Notes: generated by a model from the sequence alone, not told the origin. 64,000 bases of DNA from WLMZ01 sp038227995 (GCA_038227995.1 JBBRPP010000027.1:1-64000), one strand, 5' to 3'. Positions 24,310 through 33,762 are shown, counted from the stretch's first letter. Numbers and translations are program-made.

Positions 24310-27167
24310 GTCGCCGACCCTGCGTCGTCCACCGCATCGAGCCCGTCGAGCCCGTCCATCGCGTCGGTGGGATCCGGCCCAGCCCCGCCCGCGGGAGGGG
24401 CAGCGCGCCGACGCCGCGGCCGCTTGGTCAACTCGAGCGCACCCAGCCCCGAGCCGAGCGCGACCACGCCCAGCGCGGGGGCGGCGAAGCGACTCCTGGC
24501 GAGATGCAGAAATGGTGTGATCGCGGTCGGCGGACGTGTCGTGGTCGTGGTGGCCGGGGTCGACGTCGACGTCACTGGCGGCGCCGCGCTCGACGCCGCG
24601 CTCGACGACGGTTCGGCCGACGGTGTCTCCGTCGTTGGTTCGATCGACGACGACGATTCGGTCGCGGCCGCCGACGCCGTTGTGGTCGTGCTCGGACGAG
24701 TCGTGGTCGTCGATCGGCGCGTTGTCGTCGGAGTCGATGCCACCGGAGGTTGCGACTCGACGGTTGTGCTCGACTCGGTCGTCGGTGTGGACGTGGTCGG
24801 TGCTGTTGTGGTCGCGGTCGTTGTTGTGGTCGTCGTGGGCGCAGGCTGCAACGTCTTGATCGTGGCGGATGCAGTAGCCGCCTGCTGCTTCAGGGCGTCG
24901 GTCAACGGCGCGTACCCACGGGGCAACTGGCCCAGCGCAAGACCCGGTACCTGACCCGCGCCAACCGCGTAGTCGATGAACGAGGCGTAGTCGGAACGAG
25001 CCGATGCCTCGAGCGCCAGCGGCTGGACGGCCGCATATGTGACCGCCGGCAGCGGGTACGCACCCGCCGGCGCGTGCACCGGATCGGTCTCGAGTACCTG
25101 CGATTCGTCGCCGGCCTTCATCGCGGCGACCGCCGTGGCGATACCGGCCGAGTCCGCCGAGATGAACGAGCGGTTCGCTCCGTCGTCGCCGGCTCTGCTC
25201 AGGCTCGCCGTCTGCACGCCGTATTGAGCGGCCGAAGGTGTGTCGGTCAGCGACAACATGTCGCGCCGGCCGAGGTACTGCGGACCCTCACGAGTCCAGA
25301 CGTCACTGGAGTTCAACGCGACCTGGTTGTTGTCGATCTTGGCGCCGTCGGCCGCGATGCGTGTCACGCGCGCCGCGTCGCTGAAGTCGTTGCGGTAGGG
25401 CATCCAATCTGTTCCGCACAGCTTGGGCGGTGTGATCGAGTTGTTCGGGCCCTGCTTCGCCGCCTGGTAGCAGTACGGATCGCTCTTCGGAAACGTGTTG
25501 GGCAGCGGGTCACCGAAGGCTTCTCCGCTGGGGTTCACGGCAGCGGTCGTCGCATAGACCGGGTTCACCTTCATGCCCCACGGATCCGGAGCGCCATCCA
25601 TCCACGCGTGAGCTTCGGGATCGGCGAGCACCCACTGCCACACCTGTTGGGCCGCGTCGGATGTTCCTTCCGGAAGCTGCAATCCGCTGAACGTGCGGCC
25701 GTCCTGGATCAAGAGCTGATTGAACTCCGGGTTGAACTGGAGAAAGTCGGGGTCTGTGCCGAGATGTGCCGGATTGTTCGTCGCCCACGGATAGTTGGGC
25801 GAGCTGGCGCCGACGTTGACCGCCTGTTGGTACGACTGCGTCAGGAGCTTGGCCACCAACCTCGGTGTCAGATGCAACTGCGCGATTCGAACGCCGGCGA
25901 TCTGTTGCGCGTCGGTCGGCGCGGTCGGGCTCGGGCTGCGCTCGATGTTGAAGCCGATGACGATCCCCGACGCGGTCAACGGCGCGTACACGACCGGGCT
26001 GGCGGGGTCGAGCTGATCCGCGGAGATCGGCTTGGAGACCACGACCATGCCGGGTGCGCCGGGTTGGCCCGACAGCAACTGCTGCCGGGCGGTGCTGTCC
26101 GAAATCGGGGAGAACGAGTACGGCGGCAGGTTCGATGTCGCGCACAGAGTCGGCTGCCAACTGGCCACTGCCGGCAGCGCCAACTCTGATCCGGAGAGGC
26201 GGCGCTCGTCCGCACCCAACGGGCACGGCGAGTCGACCGGGTTGAAATCGATCGGGATCGCGATTCGGTTCTGCCACGCGCGCGGCGACACCGGCGACGT
26301 CGTCACGCCGTTCTGGTCTGCGTTCTGCGCGCTGGGCGTGCCGACGTTTTCGTCGGCTGCGCTCCCACGCGGCACAACGACGATCCAGCACTTCGGGACC
26401 GCTTTGCCGCCGCCCGCCACGGGCTGCACCTTCTGCCCGCAACCGAGGCCGGAGGACTGCACGCCGGTCAGCACCTGGAACAGCTCAGCGCCCTTGCCGT
26501 CCGGGCCCGTCGCTGCGCCCGCGATCTCGTTGGTGGTGGTCTGGTTGTAGTACGGGTTCAGCCAGAAGTTGCCGCCGGAGACGGCGGGGTTGAAATTCGG
26601 ATCGGCGAACTCGTTGACGACCGTGCCATCGACCGAGCGGAACGGCAGGTACAGCTCGGTCGTCCGCGAGTCGTAGTAGCCATCGGTTGGAACGAAGTTG
26701 TCGTAGCCCATGCGCGAGATCGTGCGATTCATCGCGTCGCGGAACGGATACAGCGTGCCCGGCAAGCCGTTCGGCGTCCCTCCGACCGCACCCTGCTCGC
26801 ACTGCTGCGGGGGCGGGCCGGGATCGCCGGCAACGCTGCTGTCGGCGTCGCCCCAGCACTGGAAGATCTGCAGGAACTGCGCCCCGAAACGAGTCGGCGC
26901 AGCGATCGTCGGCGTGCCACCTGTCCACGTGATCGACACCGCCTGGTCGGTGAGGTTCGATGTCTGGTTGACGGTGACGGCGAGGTTCGAGAACTGCCCG
27001 CGCCCGTGCACCGTGACCTGAGAGGCGGTGGCGGGCAACGACGTGTCGGTGCCCTGACTTCCCGCCAACGGAGCATCAGCTCGGACACCGGCGGTCGGCA
27101 GCAACGACAGAAGCACGACGGCGAACGGTCCCAGCAACCACACCCGAAACGACGAACGCCGACTCAT
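24306..27167 (-). CDS. Large membrane-tethered PstS-like surface protein
   Basis: A 953-residue protein: signal peptide (RVWLLGPFAVVLLSLLPTAG), N-terminal beta domain (VNQTSNLTDQAVSITWTGG, with a QCWGD cysteine), then a large region with elements resembling type II binding proteins (PVVYAPLTASGIVIGFNI, LTPRLVAKLLTQSY, SRSFISADSAG-like segments and a YPLPAVTYAAV strand near the end, as in PstS). A Thr/Ser/Pro-rich stalk of about 130 residues and a helix near 898-916 followed by KRPRRRR tether it. It starts at ATG 27167, overlapping the stop of pstS, so it is co-translated with pstS. The binding-protein relationship is my inference from the order of short motifs. It may bind a different phosphorus compound or serve a wall role. 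Confidence 0.72.
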   Translation of the reverse strand: MSRRSSFRVWLLGPFAVVLLSLLPTAGVRADAPLAGSQGTDTSLPATASQVTVHGRGQFSNLAVTVNQTSNLTDQAVSITWTGGTPTIAAPTRFGAQFLQIFQCWGDADSSVAGDPGPPPQQCEQGAVGGTPNGLPGTLYPFRDAMNRTISRMGYDNFVPTDGYYDSRTTELYLPFRSVDGTVVNEFADPNFNPAVSGGNFWLNPYYNQTTTNEIAGAATGPDGKGAELFQVLTGVQSSGLGCGQKVQPVAGGGKAVPKCWIVVVPRGSAADENVGTPSAQNADQNGVTTSPVSPRAWQNRIAIPIDFNPVDSPCPLGADERRLSGSELALPAVASWQPTLCATSNLPPYSFSPISDSTARQQLLSGQPGAPGMVVVSKPISADQLDPASPVVYAPLTASGIVIGFNIERSPSPTAPTDAQQIAGVRIAQLHLTPRLVAKLLTQSYQQAVNVGASSPNYPWATNNPAHLGTDPDFLQFNPEFNQLLIQDGRTFSGLQLPEGTSDAAQQVWQWVLADPEAHAWMDGAPDPWGMKVNPVYATTAAVNPSGEAFGDPLPNTFPKSDPYCYQAAKQGPNNSITPPKLCGTDWMPYRNDFSDAARVTRIAADGAKIDNNQVALNSSDVWTREGPQYLGRRDMLSLTDTPSAAQYGVQTASLSRAGDDGANRSFISADSAGIATAVAAMKAGDESQVLETDPVHAPAGAYPLPAVTYAAVQPLALEASARSDYASFIDYAVGAGQVPGLALGQLPRGYAPLTDALKQQAATASATIKTLQPAPTTTTTTTATTTAPTTSTPTTESSTTVESQPPVASTPTTTRRSTTTTRPSTTTTASAAATESSSSIEPTTETPSAEPSSSAASSAAPPVTSTSTPATTTTTRPPTAITPFLHLARSRFAAPALGVVALGSGLGALELTKRPRRRRAAPPAGGAGPDPTDAMDGLDGLDAVDDAGSAT

Positions 27168-29260
27168 GCGATGCCCGTTCTGGGGACGCTCGATGAGTAG
27201 TAGCGCCATGCAAGCGCGGGACCGATCACCAGCGCCATCACGAGCAGGATGACGAGCAGGATCAGCGGCAGCGACGCGCCAGGGTTCGAGGACCGGTGCA
27301 GCGTCGTGGTCGAGATGGCCCCGACAGCCTGATCCGCCGACGCTGCTCCCGGATCAGCAGTCGGTTGATTCGACGCAGCGCAGATGCCGGTGTCCGGATC
27401 GCAGTTCTGGCCAGCCGCGGCACCACCGGCCGCGCCGTTCGACAGCGCGGTATCGGTCGGCGCAACGGTGGTCGTCGGATCGCACGCGATCGTCGTCGTG
27501 GTGGCCGGTACGGTCGTCGTCGAGGCGCTCGACGTGCTCGTGGTCGGTTGAACCGTGGTCGTTCCGGCGACCGAGGTCGTCGAGGTGGTCGAGAGTGTTG
27601 TCGTCGTCGCGTCCGTTGCAGCGCACGGAATCGTCGTCGTCGCGCCGATCGTCGTGGCCGTGCCCGCGGCCGTCGGCGCCGTGGTCGCAGTCCCGGTGCC
27701 CGAGCCGTTACCCGAGCCGCTCCCGGACCCCGAGCCGCTGCCGGATCCCGAGCCACTGCCGGATCCGGTTCCGCTCCCCGACCCGGCACCACTCCCGCTG
27801 CCCGAACCAGTGCCAGCGCCAGCGCCAACGCCCGCGCCGCTTCCGCTGCCCGAACCGGAGCCACTGCCGGATCCAGCGGCAGCGACGGTCGTCGTGGTGG
27901 TCGTCGTTTCGGCAGTTCCTCCTCCACCGCCACCAGACACAGCGGTGGGCACGTTCGACATGCCCGCCGTTCCGTTCGGACACTGCGTCGTCAGGCCCTG
28001 CTTGTCGCAGGCGAGTGGTTGCGGGGCCGTATCGGCGAGCTTGTTCGTGCCGTCGGGTGAGAAGGTCGGGTTGTTGCACTTGGTGACGTCGATGTCCTGC
28101 ACCACGACGCCGGGGATCTTGCGAATCTGATCGAGGCCGGCCTGGACGAGGTTGATCGGCATCGGCGAATAGCCGAGCGAGGCCGAGCTCTGTTGCGCTT
28201 CACACATCGCGTAGTACGAGAAGGCTCCCAACGTCTTGCCCTTGGCCTCGTTGAACTGGCCGGCGATGGTCGTCGGCAGGATCAGGTACGAGTACGACGA
28301 CAGTGGATAGTTGCGGGGATCGGTATCGGTGTAGACGCCGCCCAGTTGCTGGGTGAGGTAGACTTCGGGGTTGCTCGCGTCGGTGTTGATCTGAGCCTTC
28401 AACAGCGAGACAGCGACGTTCTGTGGCGTTGGCTCGGTGTAGAAGCCAGCTGCGTTGAGCACCTTGGCCACCGGGAAGCCGGCCCCCAACGCGTACGAGT
28501 AGTTGACGTAGCCGATCGTGCCTTCGTTCTGGCTGCCGCCGACGAAGCCGGCGATGCCGATGTCACCGGACTGCTGGGTCATGCCCGTGTACTGCGGATA
28601 GAGCGAGGTTTCGCCGCAGGCCGGCGCCCGCCCGGATCGCTGGCAGAAGTCGTTCCAGATCGCGGGGAACTGGTTGATCATCCACAACGAGAACTGCGCG
28701 GTCGAGCCGGAACCATCCGAGCGAACGACCGGGGTGATCGTCCGCGCCGGCAATGTGAGACCGGGGTTGTCGGCCTGGATCGCCGGGTCGTTCCACATCG
28801 TGAGCGCGCCGGTGAAGATCTTGGCCACGTTCTCGCCGGACAAGCGCAGGTTGGTGACCCGCTTGCCGTTGATCTTGAGGTTGTACATGAACGCCGTTCC
28901 ACCGGCGACGACGGGCATGTACGCATAGCTGTTGGGTGCCGGGTTCTCCGGGGGTGAACCATCTTCGGGGTGGAACTGGAACGGGATGTCCGAGGCCGCG
29001 AAGTCGACCGTGCCGTTCAGGAAGTTCTTTCGTCCCGACGACGAACCGGTTGCGGCGTAATCGACGGTGATGCCGTTCTTCTGCACGTTCACGCGCATCG
29101 CGTCGATGGCGTTGGCGGCCCAGGACGAACCCTCGCCCGAGATCCGCTGATAGCTGTCAGCCGACGCCTTCGGCAACGATCCACCGGACACCACCGCGGC
29201 GACGACGAACGCCACGCCGCATGCGAGCAATCGTCGCATCATCGAACGTGGTCGGTTCAT
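27164..29260 (-). CDS. pstS: PstS phosphate-binding protein with GS linker and C-terminal helix
   Basis: A 698-residue protein, about twice the usual PstS length. A signal peptide (RRLLACGVAFVVAAVVSGG) precedes the binding domain (about 35-420): GEGSSWAANAIDA, TGSSSGRKNF, VDFAASDIPF, YMPVVAGGTAFMYNL, NVAKIFTGALTMWNDPAI and RSDGSGSTAQF, including the phosphate-loop serines and the classical SDGSGST-like segment. Then come a (Gly-Ser)n stretch, Thr-rich segments and a C-terminal helix (SLPLILLVILLVMALVIG) near 665-683. There is no lipobox; the long flexible stalk plus helix would tether the binding domain instead. ATGA overlaps link it to pstA upstream and the large surface protein downstream. 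Confidence 0.93.
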   Translation of the reverse strand: MNRPRSMMRRLLACGVAFVVAAVVSGGSLPKASADSYQRISGEGSSWAANAIDAMRVNVQKNGITVDYAATGSSSGRKNFLNGTVDFAASDIPFQFHPEDGSPPENPAPNSYAYMPVVAGGTAFMYNLKINGKRVTNLRLSGENVAKIFTGALTMWNDPAIQADNPGLTLPARTITPVVRSDGSGSTAQFSLWMINQFPAIWNDFCQRSGRAPACGETSLYPQYTGMTQQSGDIGIAGFVGGSQNEGTIGYVNYSYALGAGFPVAKVLNAAGFYTEPTPQNVAVSLLKAQINTDASNPEVYLTQQLGGVYTDTDPRNYPLSSYSYLILPTTIAGQFNEAKGKTLGAFSYYAMCEAQQSSASLGYSPMPINLVQAGLDQIRKIPGVVVQDIDVTKCNNPTFSPDGTNKLADTAPQPLACDKQGLTTQCPNGTAGMSNVPTAVSGGGGGGTAETTTTTTTVAAAGSGSGSGSGSGSGAGVGAGAGTGSGSGSGAGSGSGTGSGSGSGSGSGSGSGSGSGNGSGTGTATTAPTAAGTATTIGATTTIPCAATDATTTTLSTTSTTSVAGTTTVQPTTSTSSASTTTVPATTTTIACDPTTTVAPTDTALSNGAAGGAAAGQNCDPDTGICAASNQPTADPGAASADQAVGAISTTTLHRSSNPGASLPLILLVILLVMALVIGPALAWRYYSSSVPRTGIA
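27700..27870 (-). repeat. Gly-Ser dipeptide repeat tract in pstS
   Basis: Low-complexity hexamer-based DNA encoding repeated Gly-Ser and some Gly-Ala/Gly-Thr pairs, forming the flexible stalk of PstS. Length is probably variable between strains. It is coding, not an intergenic satellite. Confidence 0.85.
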
Positions 29261-30516
29261 GCGGTCACCCTTTCCCGACCGTGCATCCGCTGCAGGTCCT
29301 CGTCCGATCGTGCAACTGCTCGGCGCGACTGCCGCTTCGACAGCTGGCCGGCCGGGCGACCGCCCAACACACGAGCGATGATGAAGAGCACCAGAACCAG
29401 CACCAGCAGCACGGTTGCCGTGGCGAAACCGCGAGCCTGTTGCACCGCTTGCGGTGAGCGCACGAGCTCGTATGCCACCAACGGCAGCGACGCCATCGGG
29501 TCCTTGAGCGGGTTCGCGTTGATGGTCGCGGTGAAACCTGCCGTGAGCAACACCGGAGCGGTCTCGCCGAGGCCACGGGCGACGCCGAGGATCACAGCGG
29601 TGGTCAGGCCCGAACGCGCGGTCGGCAGCACGACATGCCAGACCGTCCGCCACAGCGGCGCGCCGAGCGCGGCAGATGCTTCACGAAGGTTGCCCGGCAC
29701 CAGACGCAGAACCACGTCTGAGGTGCGGATGATGATCGGCAGCATCATGATGCTGACCGCGATCGCGGCAGCCATGCCCGAGCGTTGGAACCCGACGATC
29801 AGGACCCACATCACGAAGATGAACAATCCGGCGAGAATCGACGGCAGCGCCGTCATCGCGGTGACGACGGTCCGCACGAGCACGGCTGCCCGGCCCTGGT
29901 TCTCGGTGAGGAACACCGCGCACGTCAGCCCGAGCGGGACGGTGAGCACCAACGTCAGCGAGATGATGACCAGGGATCCGGCGATGGCGTGGGTGATGCC
30001 GCCGTGACTCAATGGCGTCAACGGTCCGGCCGAGCGCAGGTCCTCGCGATAGAAGTTGCTGTGGAACAGCGCTGTCCGGCCCTTCCACAGAGTGAAGACG
30101 ATCACCGAGCCAAGTGCTCCGGTGGCGAGCGCCATGGCACTGGTCAGCAGCGCGCTCATCACCTTGTCGACAACAGCTGGACGGTCATCAGTGAGCGCCA
30201 CCAACGCCGCATAGACGGCGAGGAAGACAACCAGGCCGACCACGACGAACCCAAGCTGTCCCGCAAGTGGCGTGAGTCGGCCGAAGATCAGCATCGTGGT
30301 GCAGATCGCGCTCGCGAGCGCTCCGATCAGACGCAGCACGTCTTCGCGCGTCATGCCGCGTACTGATCGTCGCATCTGCGGTACATGCGGCGGACCTGGG
30401 TGGCGCGGCAGGAACGTGACCTGCCCTGCACCCGTCTCGCCCGCGACGTCGAGCCGACGCTCGGTCGGCGAGCCGACGCGCGAGGTCGTCTGCCCGCTCA
30501 GCATCGTGTCGCTCAC
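29257..30516 (-). CDS. pstA: PstA phosphate ABC transporter permease
   Basis: A 419-residue permease; PstA is usually near 290. About 130 extra N-terminal residues carry a soluble segment and two extra helices (LIGALASAICTTMLIFG and FVVVGLVVFLAVYAALVAL). The core holds the binding-protein-dependent permease loop (EASAALGAPLWRTVWHVVLP, with GLGETAP after it) and five to six helices. It forms the channel with PstC. GTG 30516 overlaps the pstC stop by four bases and has GGGAG six bases upstream; an ATG at 30504 is the alternative. Its own stop overlaps pstS. Confidence 0.93.
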   Translation of the reverse strand: MSDTMLSGQTTSRVGSPTERRLDVAGETGAGQVTFLPRHPGPPHVPQMRRSVRGMTREDVLRLIGALASAICTTMLIFGRLTPLAGQLGFVVVGLVVFLAVYAALVALTDDRPAVVDKVMSALLTSAMALATGALGSVIVFTLWKGRTALFHSNFYREDLRSAGPLTPLSHGGITHAIAGSLVIISLTLVLTVPLGLTCAVFLTENQGRAAVLVRTVVTAMTALPSILAGLFIFVMWVLIVGFQRSGMAAAIAVSIMMLPIIIRTSDVVLRLVPGNLREASAALGAPLWRTVWHVVLPTARSGLTTAVILGVARGLGETAPVLLTAGFTATINANPLKDPMASLPLVAYELVRSPQAVQQARGFATATVLLVLVLVLFIIARVLGGRPAGQLSKRQSRRAVARSDEDLQRMHGRERVTA

Positions 30517-31538
30517 GCTTCGCTCCCCGCCCCGGAACGTGACCTGGCGACGAACCACGACGCCGTGAAGTTCACGATCAACGTCACGACGAACAGCGTG
30601 AACCCTGCCGCGAACAGACCGGAGAGACCGATGTCGGACGCTTCGCTGTACAGGTTGGCGATCAGGGCCGACACCGAATCGGTGCCCGATTGCAGGATGT
30701 GAAAGTTGACCTTGTAGTTGGGGGAGATGATCGCGACGACCGCAATCGTCTCGCCCAGTGCACGGCCCATCCCGAGCATGGTTCCGCCGATGATGCCGCC
30801 CCGTCCGAACGGCAGCGCTACCACGCGGATCATGCCCCACCGGGTCGAGCCGAGTGCGAATGCACCCTCCCGCTCGCCGGGTGGGACCTGCGAGAGCACT
30901 TGACGCATGACGACGCACTGCACCGGAATGACCATCATCGCGACGACGAGACCGGCAATGAAGACCGACGAGCTGTAGACCGTCGAGCTGCCGAGTGGAT
31001 TGTTCGGATCAGCGCCGGACACCTTGAACAGCGGGATCCAGCCGAACCATGTGTTGATCCACCGCGAAAGCCCGGTCACCTGGCCCTGCAAGAGATACGC
31101 CCCCCACAGCCCGTAGACAACGCTCGGGACGGCCGCCATCAGGTCGACGAGCGCGACGAGCGTCGAGCGCATCCAGTTCGGCGCGATCTCGGTGATGAAC
31201 AGAGCAGCACCGAGGGAGATCGGCACGGCGACACTCACCGCGACCAGCGCGATCAGCACCGTGCCGACGAGGATGCCGGCGATGCCGAACTTGCCTCGAT
31301 CCGGCTGCCATTCCGCGCTCGTGAAGAACGACAGGCCACTCCGGCGAAACGCCGGTGTCGCCTTGATCGCCAGGAACAGCCCGACCGCGCCCATGATCGA
31401 CAGCACCGCGAGCCCACTGAGCGACGTCATCACCCGGAACACACGGTCGCCGCGTCCATTGCGGGCCACAAGCGGGCGGGCAACCGGCGCGTCGATCGAG
31501 ACGTCGACAGCTGCAGGCAGTGTTGTGAGCGTGTCCAT
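30513..31538 (-). CDS. pstC: PstC phosphate ABC transporter permease
   Basis: A 341-residue inner-membrane permease with about six helices. Family hallmarks are FFTSAEWQPDRGKFGI after the first helix, GTVLIALVAVSVAVPISLGA, LMAAVPSVVYGLWG, the coupling loop (EREGAFALGSTRWGMIRVVA) and MGRALGETIAV. Length is normal. The ATG is two bases beyond the stop of the preceding coiled-coil gene, and its stop overlaps pstA, so it is co-transcribed in both directions. Together with pstA, pstS and pstB it supplies a complete high-affinity phosphate importer, although pstB is displaced to the far end of the operon. Confidence 0.95.
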   Translation of the reverse strand: MDTLTTLPAAVDVSIDAPVARPLVARNGRGDRVFRVMTSLSGLAVLSIMGAVGLFLAIKATPAFRRSGLSFFTSAEWQPDRGKFGIAGILVGTVLIALVAVSVAVPISLGAALFITEIAPNWMRSTLVALVDLMAAVPSVVYGLWGAYLLQGQVTGLSRWINTWFGWIPLFKVSGADPNNPLGSSTVYSSSVFIAGLVVAMMVIPVQCVVMRQVLSQVPPGEREGAFALGSTRWGMIRVVALPFGRGGIIGGTMLGMGRALGETIAVVAIISPNYKVNFHILQSGTDSVSALIANLYSEASDIGLSGLFAAGFTLFVVTLIVNFTASWFVARSRSGAGSEA

Positions 31539-31541
31539 GTC

Positions 31542-32216
31542 TCAGGCCAACCACGCAGCGAGCACGACGAGAACGATGACCATCGTGAAGAACATGAGGA
31601 TGACGTCGGCGTGCATTGCGTGGCTCACGAACGAGCGCTTCGCCGGCAGTGGAGGCGGAGGTGGGGGCGGTGCCTGGTGCATGCCGAATCCGGCACCGGT
31701 CAACGCACCGAATCGTTCGTCGAGCAGGCTGGCGAACACGGTCGCGAACACTCGTGCAAAGGCCTCGGCGTCGATCATGACCGTGGTCGGCGGCGGGACC
31801 CGACGAGCGCGCGCCGTCGGCGCGTCACCGGCCGCGTCGATCGCTTCGGGTTGCTCGATCGCTTCGGGTTGCTCGATCGGTTCGGGCGTGGGCCTGCTCT
31901 CGACGTTGGCGGGCGTGACCGGTGCCTGCGCGACGATCATCGCTGCAGCCCGATGAGCCGCAGCGATCGACGCTTCCGCTTCGGCCCGGGCCCGTTCCAG
32001 GGCTGTGTCCAATTCGAGTCGGCGCTGCTCCAGCAGCGGCTGCAGGCGTCCGCGCAGCTGCGCTCTGGCACCCGTCGAATCGACGTCGACGCCTGCTGCC
32101 TCGGCCTCGGCCGCTTCGGCCTCCTGGACGGCACCGCGCAGCTGCAGCGTCAGCAGCGCCAGACCGGCGCGCGGCGGCAGCGAGTAGCTGTTGGTCACGG
32201 ATGCGTCACCCTGCAT
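31542..32216 (-). CDS. Tail-anchored coiled-coil protein upstream of pstC
   Basis: A 224-residue protein with no recognised family. It has an alanine/glutamate/arginine-rich coiled coil (about 35-100), a Pro/Glu-rich segment with a duplicated EQPEAI motif, a helix around AEAFARVFATVFASLL, a proline tract and a C-terminal helix (VILMFFTMVIVLVVLAAWLA) that runs almost to the stop, as in tail-anchored proteins. ATG 32216 overlaps the preceding gene by 11 bases; it ends two bases before pstC. Tight spacing places it in the phosphate operon. A structural or signalling role at the membrane is possible but not shown. Confidence 0.7.
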   Translation of the reverse strand: MQGDASVTNSYSLPPRAGLALLTLQLRGAVQEAEAAEAEAAGVDVDSTGARAQLRGRLQPLLEQRRLELDTALERARAEAEASIAAAHRAAAMIVAQAPVTPANVESRPTPEPIEQPEAIEQPEAIDAAGDAPTARARRVPPPTTVMIDAEAFARVFATVFASLLDERFGALTGAGFGMHQAPPPPPPPLPAKRSFVSHAMHADVILMFFTMVIVLVVLAAWLA

Positions 32217-32640
32217 CCGACACATCCATCTGTTCCGGCACGACGTCGGTGGCGGGGCGATCCGCGACGGATCGCCGAGCCTCGGCGATGATGCGAGCGA
32301 CCTCGGATAAAGCGTCTTCACGCAACGCGTGCACGGCGGCTTCGTGTTCCCGCTCGATCTCGGCCAGGTCCTGCTGCGACGCGGCGACCTCCGCCCGCAG
32401 CGCTTCGTCGCGCTCGAACAGACGTCGACGCGCCGTCGCCGTACGAGTGCGCGCGACAAGGATCTCGGCTTCGAGCCGCGACCGCTCGACCTCGAACTCG
32501 CTTGATTCGGTCGACACGAACGACTCCGTCTCCGGGGGCCAGATGAGATCTGCATCCTGGGGGATGTCGTCGGCATCTCGTGAGCGGGCCGGCAGATCCG
32601 ACGACGCGCCACCAAACTTCGTACCGTTCAGCCTCGCCAC
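32206..32640 (-). CDS. Small coiled-coil protein upstream of pstC
   Basis: A 144-residue, mostly helical, charged protein: residues about 50-125 form a long coiled coil (FEVERSRLEAEILVARTRT, DLAEIEREHEAAVHALRED). No signal peptide, membrane helix or known domain is visible. The start is taken as GTG 32640, eight bases after the stop of the upstream gene. Longer in-frame readings overlap that gene heavily and look non-coding. It overlaps the next gene by 11 bases. It could pair with the coiled coils of its two neighbours. Confidence 0.62.
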   Translation of the reverse strand: MARLNGTKFGGASSDLPARSRDADDIPQDADLIWPPETESFVSTESSEFEVERSRLEAEILVARTRTATARRRLFERDEALRAEVAASQQDLAEIEREHEAAVHALREDALSEVARIIAEARRSVADRPATDVVPEQMDVSDAG

Positions 32641-32647
32641 TGTGCGA

Positions 32648-33736
32648 TCACCCGACCACTGCCCGGAGAAGTCCCAGCGAGGAGGCGCCAGCCACGACCA
32701 CGAGTCCCGCTCGCATCGATGTCGATCGGAAGACACGAGCAAGGCTCGCCGGCATCGACTCGGTGGACCAGAAGCGGCGGTAGGGGTCGGCCGCCTCAGC
32801 ATCGAGGTCGATCCCGTGACCGCGAAGGGCGATCGTCGGCGGGTCGAATCCGATCACGGCGGGGGGTGTCTCCGGAGCGTTCGTCGTCGACGTCGCCAGT
32901 TGCAGGGAGTTCGCCAACGCGGCGAGCGTGTCCTGCAGACACGATGGGTCGGCGGCGTCGAGAGCGACGCAAATGTGTCGCGGCAGGATCGTCGACGCGA
33001 TCTCGTCGTCGGCATCACCGGCATCACCAACAGCTGGGGCGACAGCGTGAGACTCGCACGCGGCCTCGATGATCTCACACGCCTGGATACCGGCGACGTG
33101 ACGGCGCATGGCCGAGCGAGCGCGGGCGTCCTCGATCACGGCGAGACCTTCCTGCTGCTCGTTCGACCACCATTCGTCGAGCAGTGATGTCAGCTGCCGT
33201 TGGGCGATGATGCTGTCGGGTTCGTCAGCGGCGAACGCGTCGTCGATCACATGGGCCAGATCGTCGACGTCGGCCGATGTGCGCACGACCGAGAGCCCGA
33301 GCACGCTGATCTGATCGCGCGCCGACCGATGCTGCACGCTGCGCTCCGGCCAAGCCAGCCGCTGAGCCCGCGACATCGACAAGCGCTTGCGGAGCTCGAT
33401 GACGTCGCCGGCCGCTGCGTGCTCGCGAGCTTCGTCGATGCTCGCCGCTGCGCCGTCCTCGGCCGCGACGTCGATCAATGCTACCTCGGCATCGACATCG
33501 GCCCGCCGCGACATGATCGAGCGCTGCGCGTCGAAGAACTGCTGCGTCATCCGAAGCTGCGTCGCAGCGACCTGGCCGAGCTGACCCCCGTCACGTTGCA
33601 ACTGCGATTGGGCCTGTCGCACGACTTCGAGGAAGCGAGCCTGCTCGGTCCTCAGTGTGGTCAGGAACGCATCGACCTGCGGAGCCCGCTGTGGCGGCAG
33701 GTCGGCGCTGTCGCCCAGCCGCGGAATGGTCTCCAT
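32648..33736 (-). CDS. First gene of the PHO-box operon, helical protein
   Basis: A 362-residue, mostly helical protein. The first 130 residues are coiled-coil-like (RTEQARFLEVVRQAQSQLQR, TQQFFDAQRSIMSRR). A central alpha-helical part (STDEWW-like LLDEWWSNEQQEG, IQACEIIEAACESHA) follows, and the last 25 residues (MRAGLVVVAGASSLGLLRAV) form a weak C-terminal hydrophobic segment. No known family is recognised. It starts 27 bases downstream of the PHO-box-like repeats, so it is the promoter-proximal gene of the long phosphate operon. Its function is unknown; a PhoU-like helical role is not supported by visible motifs. Confidence 0.68.
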   Translation of the reverse strand: METIPRLGDSADLPPQRAPQVDAFLTTLRTEQARFLEVVRQAQSQLQRDGGQLGQVAATQLRMTQQFFDAQRSIMSRRADVDAEVALIDVAAEDGAAASIDEAREHAAAGDVIELRKRLSMSRAQRLAWPERSVQHRSARDQISVLGLSVVRTSADVDDLAHVIDDAFAADEPDSIIAQRQLTSLLDEWWSNEQQEGLAVIEDARARSAMRRHVAGIQACEIIEAACESHAVAPAVGDAGDADDEIASTILPRHICVALDAADPSCLQDTLAALANSLQLATSTTNAPETPPAVIGFDPPTIALRGHGIDLDAEAADPYRRFWSTESMPASLARVFRSTSMRAGLVVVAGASSLGLLRAVVG

Positions 33737-33762
33737 GAGGCCAAAACCCTAAAAGTGGTGGA

